Shown: in pieces, positions 10,158 through 21,702 of the stretch
Numbering within the stretch: position 1 is the first letter of the stretch
How the letters are laid out: every line of letters begins with the position of its first letter
NCBI GenBank assembly: GCA_019009955.1
Contig: CM032230.1
Coordinates: 28,838,501 to 28,902,500 of the forward strand
Length of the DNA stretch: 64,000 nt
DNA from: Riptortus pedestris
Lineage: Eukaryota; Arthropoda; Insecta; Hemiptera; Alydidae
Direction: 5' to 3'
The notes under the pieces: generated by a model
What the model was told of the DNA's origin: nothing
Databases searched by the model: none
Seen by the model: only the letters and a program-made list of their open reading frames with translations
Program-made: the position numbers and the translations under genes

Positions 10158-11364
10158 AACTACATGGGTATTCTCTTAACATAGGAGACTTTTGAATATG
10201 AAAAAGATAAAATTATTAAAATGTAAACTTCATAATGCATAGAAAGTATTGAGAAATAATTACTTAAAATCGTTAAGAAACATGATTCAAGCAACATACA
10301 TCTTTACTATATCAATTGCTTCTCCAAGTGAGCATATATTTAAACATAAAGAAAAACTATAAAAAAACAGCCCAAATAAAAAGAACACTCAAAAAGCTGC
10401 ATGAGTCAGGTTGTTTTTCCATCATATACTTGTTAGCACTTAAGATGGAACTGTATAGTCCAAAACAAAATAGTTGTTTAGTACACGAATATTAAATATA
10501 GCATAACGAGATAAGGTAACATTGCGATATTTCTCAGCTTCTTTATCTTATTTTCTGCATAGAACTGGCAGCAGAAATTAGTAAAAATATGGCAGAAGTT
10601 AAGAGAGAACTTTAGCAGCCCTCAAAATCCAATTCCAGACCTTAGTCTTCTAAAGTTGAGCTCTACCAAAGATAGACCTATTCTTATCTTAATTAAATCT
10701 CACTTCTTGCTATTAATTTGTTCTCGGCTATATACATTTCAGCAATGGCCTTTTCCGATTACACCAAATGGTAGTAGGTTGATCTTAGGTAATTTTCCGG
10801 GAATATTTTCAGCATAGGCTTTTTTTTCTCAGAATAAAATAAATGAATGAATTCGCATTTTTGGTTGTTTTTTCATTTGAAGCACCAACAATTACAAAAC
10901 TGGTTATTCAGAGATTCGTTTCTGTCCAACGAATATATTAAACTTATCAAAATGATACTAAGATTTTAGAAAAATTTGTGTGTGAATTTGAAAAATTCAT
11001 TTCAAAAAGACATTACTGTCTTAAAGATTTGGATCTAAAAGTTATTTTGGGGTGAATTTCGTTACAGCTTTTTGATAAAACTTTAGTTTCCTAAAGTTTA
11101 CTATGCCGGAAAATGTTCAATAACTCCATGCCATAAGCTATAAAGAAACAGTTTTTTTTTCTTTTTTATTTATTTTTTTTTAAATGTGAATATAAGTTTC
11201 TCTAGGGTTAAAATGACAATTTTAAATTAAGAGTTCCTACATAGAATACAAGTTTCCTTAATTCTGAGTTTAAGTTTATTCTCATGAATATATATTCGAT
11301 TTGTATTCATTATGATAAATAATGAAGAAACCTAAACTATTGGTTTTTCTAGTTTTATTTAGTT
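10158..11364. other. Intergenic DNA, nothing recognised
   Basis: AT-rich, with long T runs near 11150-11180. No coding, RNA or repeat-family signal was found. Confidence 0.45.
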
Positions 11365-11527
11365 TTATTTATTTATTAACGTCTACTTTATGCTACTATG
11401 GCTAATCGGGACGGGCTATCTACAGGTTGTCACCCTTTTCTAGCCAGGGTGGGACTAAGGATTTTATTTAATGAGTTCGTCACTAAATAAATTCCTATTT
11501 GCCCAGGCGGGAATCGAACTCACCAAT
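11365..11527 (-). mobile_element. SINE, minus orientation, 5' truncated
   Basis: Reverse complement of the SINE body: tail side TTAACGTCTACTTT at the left, then GCTAATCGGGACGGG, TACAGGTTGTCACC, TTTTCTAGCCAGGGTGGG and TAATGAGTTCGTCACTAAAT. It ends at a good pol III box B (GAGTTCGATTCCCGCC on the minus strand) near 11508-11522. Box A and the 5' end are missing. Confidence 0.75.
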
Positions 11528-12062
11528 ATTCAGTTTTTTATATTACTATTATTTCAGTAAAAAAAAATATTTTATGGGCATTGTCTTCAATAAGTAAAAC
11601 CACTGTAATTTTAAAAAAAATAAATAACCCTACATTTCCAATGTGCTAATCAAATAAGTCTAAGAAAATTAATTATATTAAATCATTATTTTTTGTAAAA
11701 AAAGGGAAGCGTGAGAAAACGCCTTGATAAGTTGTGTATGTATATTGTTCTTTCTTTTTATACCAACCGTATTCTAAGAGCCATTCCTATAGCATTTCTG
11801 AATAGCTATTTAAAGGTTAATTCGACCATTTCGTTGAAAATTCCAGACTGGATTGAATTGGAAAAGAACTAGAGCCCGTTTTACTTTATTGTAGGTCTTA
11901 TCGAACCTTTACAAGTCCTATTTTCAGCTTCAAACATTTTTTTTCTGAGACGTATTCAAAATACGAACCAATCACAACGTCTATTGGACCTCATAATGCA
12001 TTTATCATATAACACGAGAAAAGTCATAACCCTACATGTGTCTCATATGAATTTTTTTTTTG

Positions 12063-12142
12063 TGCTAGGTCGAGTTATCTAAAGGTTACCATAATTTTCA
12101 TGCCAATTTGGGACTAAGGATTTTATTTAATGAATTCGTCAT
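12063..12142 (-). mobile_element. SINE fragment, minus orientation
   Basis: Decayed 80-bp internal piece of the same SINE: GGTTACC, then TTGGGACTAAGGATTTTATT and TAATGAATTCGTCA. Both ends are missing. Confidence 0.6.
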
Positions 12143-12960
12143 ACTGTAGGTTTACCGAGTGGTTTTCCTAGTTTCTATGACTACTAAAAAAAATACTAAA
12201 AATAACTTTAAGGCTCTGGCTCTTCCTTAGAGTCTGGAGATTATTAAACTAAAAGCTGGAAATAATTCACCACTTAGAACCATCAGAACGGATCTTTTTT
12301 TTTTTTTTTTAAAGTTATTCCCTCTGTGAATTGAAATGGCCCCACTTTTCCTTTTAATGGAAACGGTTTCTAAAGAAAAAGGAAGTAAATGAGAGAAATT
12401 AGACTTGAGAAGGTAGATAAGTAAAGGCTTACAAAGGGAATAGTGTAATAACATAAGACATTTTCTAGAGTTCATAGGGACGCATAATTAAAAATTAAGT
12501 ATGCAAAAAAAAATAAGAAAGAAAGTTGAACGCTAAAGCACAAATTGGACTTTTTCATGGACTTAAGTAAGCATTTATATCGCTTGAAGGAATATACACT
12601 GAATTCTGAGAGAAAGTAATAATGTATTTTCGGAAAAGAAGATTATTCAAATTTTGTGATATTCACATGACATTTAACGATGAATGAATCAGTGTTACAG
12701 CTTTGCATGCAGAATGCTAAATACAAAAAAAACATGGTTTTAGGTGAATAAATAACTCATATTTATTTTTAGCTGGTGGTGAGGGTGATTAACCGAATAA
12801 ATAGCTCTGTGGTTCCTGACTCACATTTTATTTTTGCATTTTGGTCAAATTAAAACCTACATCTCCGTCTCTGCTGCATGGAAGGTCCTCGACGGAGGCA
12901 CAACGGGAACCTAACACAATCTCTTTAGTTGTTAAAGAGCCAACTCTTCACTCTCATTAA
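12143..12960. other. Intergenic DNA with a short GC-richer patch
   Basis: No repeat match. About 12855-12960 (CATCTCCGTCTCTGCTGC, GGAGGCACAACGGGAACC) is more complex than its surroundings but carries no recognisable coding signal. The 82-codon minus frame at 12227-12475 contains a lysine run from a poly-T tract and is not supported. Confidence 0.4.
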
Positions 12961-13350
12961 AAAGCCCGTCACACAAGTGCTACGAGAGCTAAGCACACTT
13001 CCCACTTGGGGTGCGTACCCTTAGTGGGAAAGCTAAGTAAACGGAAATTAAAATATATGCTTGGCATAAGATGTATAGTCACCGAGTTCCTAAAAGTGGA
13101 AATCAGATGACTTGAAGTGGAAGTTTACTAAAAACCGAAACAAAACAAAATACAAATACCTCCGTTAATATAAGAGTCAAGGAAACCTAAATGCAAAAGT
13201 TATATAAAATTAAATTAGAGTAAAAGTAGAGAAAATGTTTGCATTTCTCGAATCCTCTCCACCCTAAATCCTTCGTCTTCTTGGGTCGATCTCAGCCATG
13301 ACAAAATATAATATTTAGGTTTGTGTGAAACGTTAAAATATCGAATTTTA
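12961..13350 (+). mobile_element. Family H copy, 5' two-thirds, decayed
   Basis: The 5' end AAAGCCCGTCACACAAGTGC is followed by GCTAAGCACACTTCCCAC. The internal motifs are degenerate (CCTCCGTTAATATAAGAGTCAAG, ATTTCTCGAATCCTCTCCACCCTAAA, GGTCGATCTCAGCC, GAAACGTTAAAATATCGAATT). The central microsatellite and 3' half are absent. Confidence 0.6.
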
Positions 13351-14301
13351 GATATTCAAATTTTTAATAATTTAGATTATTAAAATCAATATTTAAATAT
13401 TGACTAAATGAAAATCATTTAGTCTAGATTGTAGAATATCTTTCATAATTGTCTTTCTTCACGCTAATTCTCTTATTCTTAAGATACGTGTGCTCACTTT
13501 CATTGGAATGCCAGATCTTTTTATATTTGCAGCACATTCCAGCGTGCATTCGAGTAGAGCTATCTTCTATCAACCATCTCCTTCTGGAGTTGGTTCAATG
13601 GTATTAAAAATTTGTTTAGGGCAACTACTGAATAAAGAGCTCTTGTAGTTTTTCAAACTAGCCCTACTCTTGGAAGAACCACACTACTTTCACCACGTTG
13701 GACGTTAGATACCAGGTATTTGGAAACTCAAGACCTTATAGACTACCTTCATTCAAGAACCACTTCATCATCATTCTAATTCATGATCGTTTGAAAAATA
13801 AGTCCATAAAACAGAGTTGTGACAAACATACAAACTCCTACTGGATTTGTATTGCAGGGGGGAAATCATCAGAATCAAATCATTCCTTTCGAATGGAAGT
13901 GAATGAGCAGGAAACTATCTACAGCTATCTGATGAGTCTGTTATCGATACTCATTTGGAGGTGTCGCCCTATCGGTCTGCTATCAGAGTTACCTCTATTC
14001 TGTACAAGGTGGGGAAGAAGATATCTAAAAAATAAGGGGGACACATTTGCATAAAGTGACTACACATTAAAAATATAGTCTACAAAAAAACTGATAAAAG
14101 CAAACTCTAGTAAGAACTAGAGGAAAAACAGAAAACTTATGCAAATGGGAAGACCTACCACCTAATCGATGCTTATACCACTTTGTTATGGAAGCAGGGA
14201 AGCATATTCCATTCCCTTTGCATAACTACATATGTAGCATACAGTGGAATATACTAGCAAGATAAACATTTATAATTTTGTTGTTGTTATTTTAAGATAA
14301 A
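13351..14301. other. Intergenic DNA with an unsupported 118-codon frame
   Basis: A + strand frame at 13698-14054 encodes 118 residues with no domain, signal peptide or family I recognise. Its composition is ordinary for AT-rich non-coding DNA. I do not call it a gene. No repeat match was seen in this interval. Confidence 0.4.
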
Positions 14302-14545
14302 AAGTCTGTGACGCAGGGGCTGCGTTCAAGCAGATTTTCCGCTTGCGTCACGTATTTGCATTTAACTCATAACGTAAATGTTCAATGAGAACAATATTTG
14401 GTATTTAGGCTTCAAATAATGTGCTTCATAATATAACAGATTATTGTTAATATGAGATGAGAAGGAATGGGGGTTTACGGAAGGCCGAAAACTAAAAAAT
14501 GCTAATATTTCGATTAATAATCAAGTTAGTGAAAAAAAGAGAAAA
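14302..14545 (+). mobile_element. Family H copy, 5' part, module B
   Basis: 5' end AAGTCTGTGACGCAGGGGC and AAGCAGATTTTCC. It is followed by a module with CACGTATTTGCATTTAACTC, GAACAATATTTGGTATTTAG and GGAATGGGGGTTTACGGAAGG. It then decays at CGATTAATAATCAAGTTAGTGAAA. The same 5' module is carried by the copies at 15154, 33359 (minus) and 56133. Confidence 0.7.
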
Positions 14546-14674
14546 AAAAATATTGCTAGCACCTTATTAGATATGTTGGAAGAGAAGATAAGAGAAACAA
14601 TTTTTAGTGAATGTCCAATTCGGAATTAACTACTCTCTCTGTAGGTGTAAAAATTTGAACAAAAATTCGTGGGT

Positions 14675-15085
14675 CTAAGTTTCTAACCCAGCAACATAGG
14701 TAAAGGATGTTGTTAGAAGGGTTATAGTGGCACAAATAGTGAATTTTACAGTCCACAAGTGATTAAAATGTGTGGAATCTTGTATGTTTATCCAAAATAA
14801 AACATTCCGATATATTTTTTGTAACATCATTTGATCTGATGTTTGGAAAATAAAAATCATTGGTTTTACCGCACTTTTAAGTTTTAAGTCCTTGCCGCAC
14901 GGTGTTGCTAGGTCAAGTGGTGAGCTAGCCGTATTCTTTGCTGTATTGCAGAAGCTTTGCAGACCAATAATCTCTTCGTATTGATTGACGAAGCTACGGA
15001 AGTGGTTGAGGATGGTGTAGGGCCACGGGGGAATAGTTAGAAGTTCAACCCTGTGTCTATCTAGGATTGTGTACGAAGGAAGCAC
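14675..15085 (-). other. Unsupported 136-codon reading frame
   Basis: Minus-strand frame of 136 residues starting MLPSYTILDRHRVELL. I recognise no domain or family. It is longer than most chance frames here, so it is recorded, but codon use and context give no support. It lies between two family H copies and could be part of an unidentified element. Confidence 0.2.
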
Positions 15086-15153
15086 TTCTACTACAGAAAT
15101 CTAGATCTTTATCCTATATGTATATTTATTTTACTTAACTAGTCTATGGCGGG

Positions 15154-15792
15154 AAGTAAACACAAAAACGCTGGGAGTTGCATTAACTAAGCAGATGTCC
15201 TAAGTACGTAACGTATTTGCATTTACCTCAAAACATAAGAGTTCAAAGAGAACAACATTTGGTATTTAGGCTTCAAATAATGTGCTCCATAATATAACAC
15301 CTTAATGTCAATGTGACATGAGCAGGAGTGGGGATTTACTGAAGGCCGAAAATTTAAAAAATGCAAATACATTATATAATAATCAAGATAGTGAAATAGC
15401 GTACATAACAACATTTATAGAACAATACATTTGCAATAAGATGGGTTCTATTCGATTTTGTGTCGATCCGACTCATACTAACGGAGATATTTCGAATTTT
15501 CGACATTTCCCCCCTCTAAACCTCCTTCCCTTCCCACATGTCCGATTTCAACCATTAACGAATTTGATCCTTCTACTTACATAAAACGATTAAATATCGA
15601 GTTTGGTAACGATTAAACATAGAATGCGACTGCAAGAGCGTTAACAGACAAATTCATATATATACATACATACATAATTTTGAACATCCCTCATTTACAT
15701 CATCTTCTGGGTAGGGTTGATGGACATTTGAAGAAATTTTGCATCATGAGTACGACCTCAATAGCTGATTTCCCTGAAGGGAAAATCTGTTA
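15154..15792 (+). mobile_element. Family H element, near complete, module B
   Basis: A decayed 5' end (ACGCTGGGAGTTGC, AAGCAGATGTCC) is followed by module B and the full conserved middle: CAATAAGATGGGTTCTAT, GATCCGACTCATACTAACGG, the pyrimidine-rich CCCCCCTCTAAACC, TATCGAGTTTGGTAACGATT and GCGTTAACAGACAAAT. The central microsatellite is short (CATATATATACATACATA). The 3' half ends in an imperfect palindrome and CTGTTA. Confidence 0.75.
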
Positions 15793-16316
15793 TAATAAAA
15801 ACTTCAAATGATTTTTATTTCCCAACTAGTTTCGCGTCCATGTGACACCTCATCAGGTGAAGTTCTACTTTATAAATGCACTAGTGGCTACATCTTTCAC
15901 TATGATGTTCCACTAGCCGTACAAGTCGGAGAATAGCTTACAATGTATGGCGGGTCAAGTCAGCTGATTTATATCGATCCGTCACGAAATAAAAATATAT
16001 CGATTATCCCTAATGAAGGAAGTAGTCTAAATCGTAAGTTATAAATTTATAATTGATTAACTATCACTTTAAATAATCTAATATATTAAAATATGTATAT
16101 TTTGCATGTTTTATTTCTGTTTCCCTATTGATCACCTTTGTTTTATTTTTTATAATGTGCATATTTTCTTTTATCTTTCTCTTGGTTATTTTTTTTTCTT
16201 TTCCTAGTAAACTTACATTTTCAAAACCAAATTTATGGATGTATTCAATTGCGTGGTTGGCTAGGGGTTATTGTCCTTATGATCAAAGTTTATCGCGTGC
16301 TGTCTGATTCTTCTTT
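15793..16316. other. Intergenic DNA
   Basis: AT-rich spacer with no gene. At 15820-15880 it holds TTTCGCGTCCATGTGACACC, a motif style that recurs near 26800 and 27890 beside a short TCAGG signal; this may be a low-copy repeat I cannot define. Confidence 0.4.
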
Positions 16317-16459
16317 TTAGCAGATTTCCCTTAAGGGAAATCAGCTATTGAGGTCGTACTCATGAAGCGAGTTATGAAAAATTTCTTCTAATGTCCATCG
16401 ATCCTACCCAGGAGATGACGAAAATGGTGTCGGTTAAAAATTATACATATATACATACA

Positions 16460-16510
<51 letters not shown>

Positions 16511-17187
16511 CTGTTAACGCTCGAGCGGTCACAATTTTTGTTTGATAATTACGAAACTCGATATTTAACCGTATAATGTAAAAAGACAGATCAAATACGT
16601 TAATGGCTGAAATCGAACTAGAGGGAGGGGGGGGGTTTAGAAGGGAGAATTTTCGAAAATTCAAAATATCTCCGTTATTATACATCGGATCGAAAAATTG
16701 TATAGAACCAATCTTATTGCAAATTAAATTGGCTATAAATATTGTTTTATACATTTATTCTCTATCTTGAACATTAACCGATATATTTGCATTATTATGA
16801 AGTCTGTGGTCGGGTAAAGTTCGCATTAGGTCGGCCATTATCGTCATTGCTCGGCTCAGGTGGGAGGCTACTTCTAACCTTACCTGTCGTTTCTAACCTT
16901 ACCTTACCTTCCTTACTTTGTGAGATTTATGCAAATACGTTCTGTTCATCCGCCCCCCCCCTTCTTTAGTTCTTGGACTACTAAAATTTGAGTTATTAAA
17001 ATATAAATTATTCTTACAATACAGAAGCCGTTTCAGTTGGGAATTTGTTTTAATTAACTGAAAGATTTCTCATTACCGTTTGTATTTAATCACAGTGGTA
17101 TTGTGTTACCAGTATGCAGTTTTCTCTATTGTTCAAACTTCACACGGGAAATCTGCTTGGTTTACCCAGCCCCTGCGTGACGGACTT
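16317..17187 (-). mobile_element. Complete family H element (871 bp), minus orientation
   Basis: Read on the minus strand it runs from AAGTCCGTCACGCAGGGGC at 17187 to the palindrome and CTAA at 16317. It carries the same 5' module as 7869-8469 (poly-G next to AGTAGTCCAAGAACTAAAG, AAGGTAAGGTAAGGTTAG). Unlike that copy it also has the full middle with a poly-C run, and an (AT)n tract at 16463-16506. It is the best full-length representative in the window. Confidence 0.78.
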
Positions 17188-17468
17188 TTAGTAATTGTGA
17201 TAATTCCCCTATACAACTTTTTTGTGTTGACCTTCCGCCATAGACTAGTTAAATAAAGATAAATAAGTCATATTTTCACAACTAAGTATTTGTTTTATCG
17301 CTTCTCCTACAATGCCCACTTATAAAATACAACCTCTTAAATTTCACATATTTTACTATTCCTTCCAAGGCTGTAAGTCTAACAGTAAATAAACAATATC
17401 CTTCTAAATATTGAAGAAATTAAAATGAGAAAAGTAGCAGGAAACTCTTTGAGAGACATTTTTTATGT

Positions 17469-17674
17469 GTATTCAATAGACGAATCTAGAAGAAGGACCG
17501 ATAAACTTTTCAGGAACCAAATATATAGGTCTCCATTCTGATACGATATCAAAGTAACGTGAGTTTCCATTCACAACTTGTCCAGCCAGGCAGCCCATTT
17601 CCTACCTCTTTCATCTCGTTCAACTCCAGCTTCGTATCTAACTCAACAAACTAAGAATGAGTTTCAATGTGTCA
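17469..17674. repeat. Duplicated block, copy 1 (candidate conserved element)
   Basis: About 206 bp related to 23998-24206 in the same orientation. The outer half is clearly diverged with small indels. The last 94 bases (17581-17674, from TCCAGCCAGGCAGCCC to CAATGTGTCA) differ from the second copy at only about three positions. No long shared reading frame was seen. Weaker similarity continues to about 17860 and 24480. Confidence 0.6.
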
Positions 17675-17923
17675 GACATTTGTGATATTTTTTATATTCT
17701 ATTCTGGCTTGTCAATTTGTTATTTGACATTTTTATCTGTGTAAAGAGAACTTTTTTTTAATCAAAAAACTCCGAGAGAAAGGAAAAAGACAAAACGATT
17801 CTCTCGTCTTAAATAAAATTGTATATAATCATCTATTTTTGAACTGAATGTTTTTTTAGCATTAGGGTGTACTCATGACCAGATTTTCATTCAAATGTGC
17901 TATTCTACGTTCAAAACTATATT

Positions 17924-17987
<64 letters not shown>

Positions 17988-19514
17988 CACTCCTCGTCAA
18001 AAAAAGCGGAACACCCTAAAATTTATTAATTTCACTGGGTTTTTACTGAATCAAAGAATCATACCTTATTGTGTCTTATAATACAAGTCCATAGGATTAA
18101 TAAAAAGTGTTTTTCAGAAAAAAAATAAATAAATTCCTTTAATTACAAAAAAAAATAAAAATTTATCCTAAAAATGAAAAAACAAAATTTTAACTTTTTA
18201 AAAAATTTAATTGACTATTCTTACACTAATAACCAGTGTGGCCACCTCTTGCTCGAATGACAGCCTCCATAGGTGTGGGCATGCTCCTGATCAAGTCCTG
18301 GACGACCTCCTGAGGTAATCTTCCTGACTCTTCCAAAACGGCAGCCTCAAGCTCCCTGCCATGAGGGTGTGGTTTCCTGGCTCGAACACTTCTTTTTAGC
18401 CTGTCCCATAAATGTTCTATGCAATTTAGGTCAGGGCTCCTCGCTGGCCACGGCAATGTGTCGATATTGCTTTCGTTTAGGTAGTCCCTAAAAATACGGG
18501 CAACATGTGGCCTTGCATTATCATGGATAAGAAATGCATTTTCACCAATAAATGGCATGTATTGCATGACATGGTCCTCCAAAATGTCTGCCACGTATCT
18601 TTGTGCAGTCAAAAGGCCCCCACGAATCGAAACTAACTCCGTGGGAGCTTCCCATGAGATGCCAGCCCAGAACATCACGGAGCCCACACCATATGGCTCC
18701 CTTCCGACTATACAACATTAGCTGTATCACTGACCTGGCCTCCCCCACATTCTTGTGCGTCCGTCAGGAGAGTTTAGCGCCACTCTGGTCTCATCGGTGA
18801 ACAGGACTCGTCTCCAGTCATCGACAGTCCAATCTCGGTGCTCCTGGGCAAACCTAAGGCGGGCTCTTCGGTGCTCTCTGGAGAGAAGTGGTCCAACCAT
18901 GGGCCTTCGTCCCCTCAGGCCACTAGTCCTCACTCAACTCGTAACAATTGATACCAAAACATGTAATTTACGGAAACCCGCGACCAAGTTTCTTAAGTCG
19001 TTTGCTGTTTTTAGCCGATTTCTGAGTCTGGAGCCGGATAAAACGGTTGTCTTCCGCTGATGTGACCCGTGGTCGGCCCGATCCTCCTGTCTCTCTGAAT
19101 CGTTTCAAGACCCGTGCGACAATTGAATAGTGGGCCCCAAGTCGATTAGCAATGTAACGTGTGCTACGGCCTTCTTGGTGCATCGTCACTGCCCTAATTG
19201 TGTCATCTCTATCTAACCGTGCCATAATTACTCATGAATTCTAAAATAATGCGTACTTGATGAAATTAACATGAATACTGAGCCCTAGTAATTTTTTTTT
19301 GTATCCCTAAGTCGATAAGAATGACTATGGAATTTGTGCTGTTTCTAAACAATAGGATTAAAGATAAGAAGAAGTGCTGGAATTCAAATGAAATTGTTGT
19401 TTTTTTCCTCCAATGTATTTGTCTGATTAGAAACATCAACATAATATTTTTTATTTCAATTAAAAACTTGTGTAATCAATAAATTTTAGGGTGTTGCGTT
19501 TTTTTTGACGAGGA

Positions 19515-19515
<1 letters not shown>
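17988..19515 (-). mobile_element. Tc1-family transposon, inactivated
   Basis: About 1.53 kb bounded by ~44-bp inverted repeats. The left end reads CACTCCTCGTCAAAAAAAGC, then GGAACACCCTAAAATTTATT; the right end is the same in inverse but lacks the two outermost bases. The flanks are TA repeats, consistent with the obligatory TA target. The single transposase gene, on the minus strand, is broken by at least one frameshift and a stop. As TA target sites are indistinguishable in an AT tract, the exact boundary is uncertain by a few bases. Confidence 0.88.
18226..19225 (-). pseudogene. Tc1-like transposase, frameshifted
   Basis: Three pieces in order. First, 19225-18968 starts MARLDRDDTIRAVTMHQEG and holds the N-terminal helix-turn-helix (STRYIANRLGAHYSIVARVLKRF) and the GRPR-like linker. 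Second, 18933-18727 is in another frame and has RRARLRFAQEHRDW and the first catalytic aspartate in VLFTDET. Third, 18687-18226 is in frame with the second piece but after stops; it has GSVMFWAGIS, the second aspartate in IHDNARPH and the glutamate in LNCIEHLWD. There are 34 residues between the second D and the E, which is the DD34E signature of Tc1. Catalytic residues are present but the reading frame is broken, so no active enzyme is expected. Total length of ~330 residues is usual for the family. Confidence 0.88.
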
Positions 19516-19554
<39 letters not shown>

Positions 19555-19600
19555 CTGTTAACACTCTAGCAGTCACAATGTTTGTTTGATGGTTATACTC

Positions 19601-20163
19601 ATGACGCGTTTTACGAAAAATGTCCTCAAATGTCCATCGATCCTACCCAGAAGATGATGGAAATGAGGTCCGTTTGAAACTATATTTATCTGTTAACAAT
19701 CTAGAGGTTGCAATTTTTATTTTATCGTTACCAAACTTAATATTTAAACGTTTTATGTAAAAATAAAGATCAAGTTCGTTAACGGGTAAAATCGGAATAG
19801 TGGAAGAGCGGTTCAGAGGGGGAGAATTTTGAAAATTCTCAATATCTCCGTTATTATGCGTCGGATCCAAAAATTGTATAGATCCATCTTATTGTAAATG
19901 TAATGCCCTATAAATGCCATTATATAGACTAATATATTGATTATTACCCGAGATATTTGCATTATTTAGTTATCTGCCATCATAAAGCAACACTTATACT
20001 CAAATCATATTAACAATAATCTATTATGTCATGAAGCCCTTTACTTGAAGCCGAAATATCGAATATTGTTCTCATTGAACTTGTGAGTTTTGAGACAAAT
20101 GCAAATACGTGTCGCATGTTGGAAATCTGCCCAGTTAGCCCAGCTCCTGCCTGACGTACTTTA
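19601..20163 (-). mobile_element. Family H element, module B, 3' end truncated
   Basis: Minus orientation. Starts within the 3' half (TACTCATGACGCG, CTACCCAGAAGATGATGGAAA). The microsatellite is reduced to a few bases, then come the conserved middle and module B (TTTGAGACAAATGCAAATACG). It ends in a decayed 5' terminus (GGAAATCTGCCCAGTTAG, CTGACGTACTT). It is joined head-to-tail with the preceding H copy. Confidence 0.72.
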
Positions 20164-20226
20164 TTTCAGACTTCAACTTCATTTTTAAAGGAATATTTTC
20201 ACAGTACTACATGCTTGAGTTTCGTT

Positions 20227-20348
20227 TTAGCAGATTTCCCTCAAGGGAAATCAGCTATTGAGGTCGTACTCATTACGCGATTTTCGAAAAATGTCTTCAA
20301 ATGTCCATCGATCCTACCCAGGAGATGACGAAAATAAGGCCCGTTCAA

Positions 20349-20400
<52 letters not shown>

Positions 20401-21702
20401 TTGTCTGTTAACACTCTAGCGGTCGTAATATTTGTTTAATCGTCACCAAATTTGGTATTTAATCGTTTTATGTGAAAAGAAAGTTCGGCAATTGCTGAAA
20501 TCTGACCAGTGGGAGGGGGAGTTTAGAGGGGGGGAATTTTGAAAATACAAAATATCTCCGTTCCTATACGTCGGATTGACACATTGTATAGAACCAAACT
20601 TATTGTAAATTAAATTTTATAATTTCCTATACATGTGCGCGTGCGAGTTGTGTTTGTGTAATGTATATGTGTGTGTTTTTGTGTGTGGGTGTATGAGTTT
20701 TCACTCACTCGAGTGTGTATTAGGGAGGTACCGAGTTATATGTAAATAGTCAACAGCAACAACTTATATTTAATGTAAACCTTAATTATTTTTAATTTCT
20801 TTAATTCATTTTATACACCAATTTTATGTTAATTATTGATTTATTTATTTAATATTTAAATATTTTATTAATGATTCTCTATTGTCCAATATCAATCAAT
20901 AGTTTTGATTTACAGTTTTGCACTTAGCTTTGAATTTGTCTTTATTTGTTCTCTTGTTCATTAATTTTTTTTTTGTTGTGTTCAATATTGTTTTTTTAAT
21001 TTCCATTCTTGTTTTTTGAGATCCATATTGTTTTTGAGTTCCATTTCCATTTTTGAATTCCAGTTCCGTTTTGGTGTTTCATTCAGTTTTTGTGTCTAAT
21101 TTCGCCTTTTGTGTTCATTTTTTTTTTCTTTTTTTTCCCAGTTCTGTTTTAGTTGCGTTTCTATTTCTTTCCCATTTTGTTTTGATATCATCTCTGTTTT
21201 TCGGGTTTTCTTTCTGTTTTATGATCCTTTTATTTTTTATAATCCTTATATGTTTTGTGTTCCTTTTGTGTTCAGTGTTCCTTTTCTGTTTTGTGTTCCT
21301 TTTGCGTTTTGTATTCCTTATCTTTTTTTGTTTTCTTTTAGTGTTTCGTGTTCCATTTCTGTTTTGTTTAATTTTGTTAATTTGTTTTTGTATTGTTTTG
21401 TTTTTTAAGTTTCAAATGCTTTTGTTTAGAGCAACATAGCCGAAGCTGCGAAGCTCCAATAAATAAAAAAATAAATTTATTATAAATATTGTTATATACA
21501 TTTATTCTCTATCTTGAATATTGACCGAGGTATTTGCATTTTCATTAAGTGTAACGGACGAGCTATGGCCGCTTCTATTCCTTCCCGCCGAAAGTTAGTT
21601 CGGCCGTTTCCGTAACTGTTCGGTACTCATATAGAGATTTCTCTATTGTAATATCTTACGTCGGAAATCTGTTTTGTTTACGTAGCCCCTGCGTGAAAGG
21701 CC
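20227..21702 (-). mobile_element. Complete family H element split by a retroposon insertion
   Basis: The 3' palindrome and CTAA on the minus strand lie at 20227-20250, the AT tract at 20353-20400, and the middle runs to AATTAAATTTTA near 20623. The element resumes at about 21475 (TATAAATATTGTTATATAC) and finishes with the 5' end (GGAAATCTGTTTTG, GCCCCTGCGTGAAAGGCC) near 21702. The interrupting sequence is the retroposon listed separately. Confidence 0.75.
20624..21474 (+). mobile_element. Retroposon with AATAAATAAA tail, class unknown
   Basis: About 850 bp inserted in a family H copy. The flanks share AAATTTA or AAATTTTA, a possible target duplication. It starts with a GT-rich region and has a T-rich middle with degenerate repeats of a TTTTGTGTTCC-type motif (about 21190-21400). 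It ends GAGCAACATAGCCGAAGC, GCGAAGCTCC and AATAAATAAAAA. The tail recurs at 22660-22705, 25554-25605 (minus) and 45587-45615 (minus). The 128- and 99-codon frames here are T-rich hydrophobic artefacts. It may be the 3' end of a LINE or a SINE-like element. Confidence 0.55.

Larger units (their letters stand above)
17868..19600 (-). mobile_element. Family H copy interrupted by Tc1 inside its AT tract
   Basis: Left of the Tc1 element there is a decayed minus-orientation 3' half (TGTACTCATGACC, TTCAAATGTGC, TTCAAAACTATATT) and an AT tract at about 17927-17986. Right of it the AT tract resumes (19514-19551), followed by TTTGTCTGTTAACACTCTAGC and GTTTGTTTGATGGTTA. The flanks fit one copy whose microsatellite was the TA target of Tc1. 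The 5' part is lost at 19600, where another H copy starts. Confidence 0.65.

Noticed and set aside
13698..14054. 118-codon frame as a possible gene
   Set aside because: No recognisable domain, no supporting context, and a length compatible with chance in 64 kb.
15820..15880. Recurrent TTTCGCG..TCAGG motif (also near 26810 and 27890) as a defined repeat
   Set aside because: The shared words are too short and the flanks unrelated; two of the three are in palindrome arms. Recorded but not called.
17590..17660. Coding exon conserved between the two duplicated blocks
   Set aside because: No shared uninterrupted frame with sensible flanking splice sites was seen, so constraint, if real, is more likely non-coding.
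21053..21439. 128-codon hydrophobic frame resembling a membrane protein
   Set aside because: It is the translation of T-rich degenerate repeats (TTTTGTGTTCC-type) in a retroposon. The Phe/Leu/Val richness is compositional.
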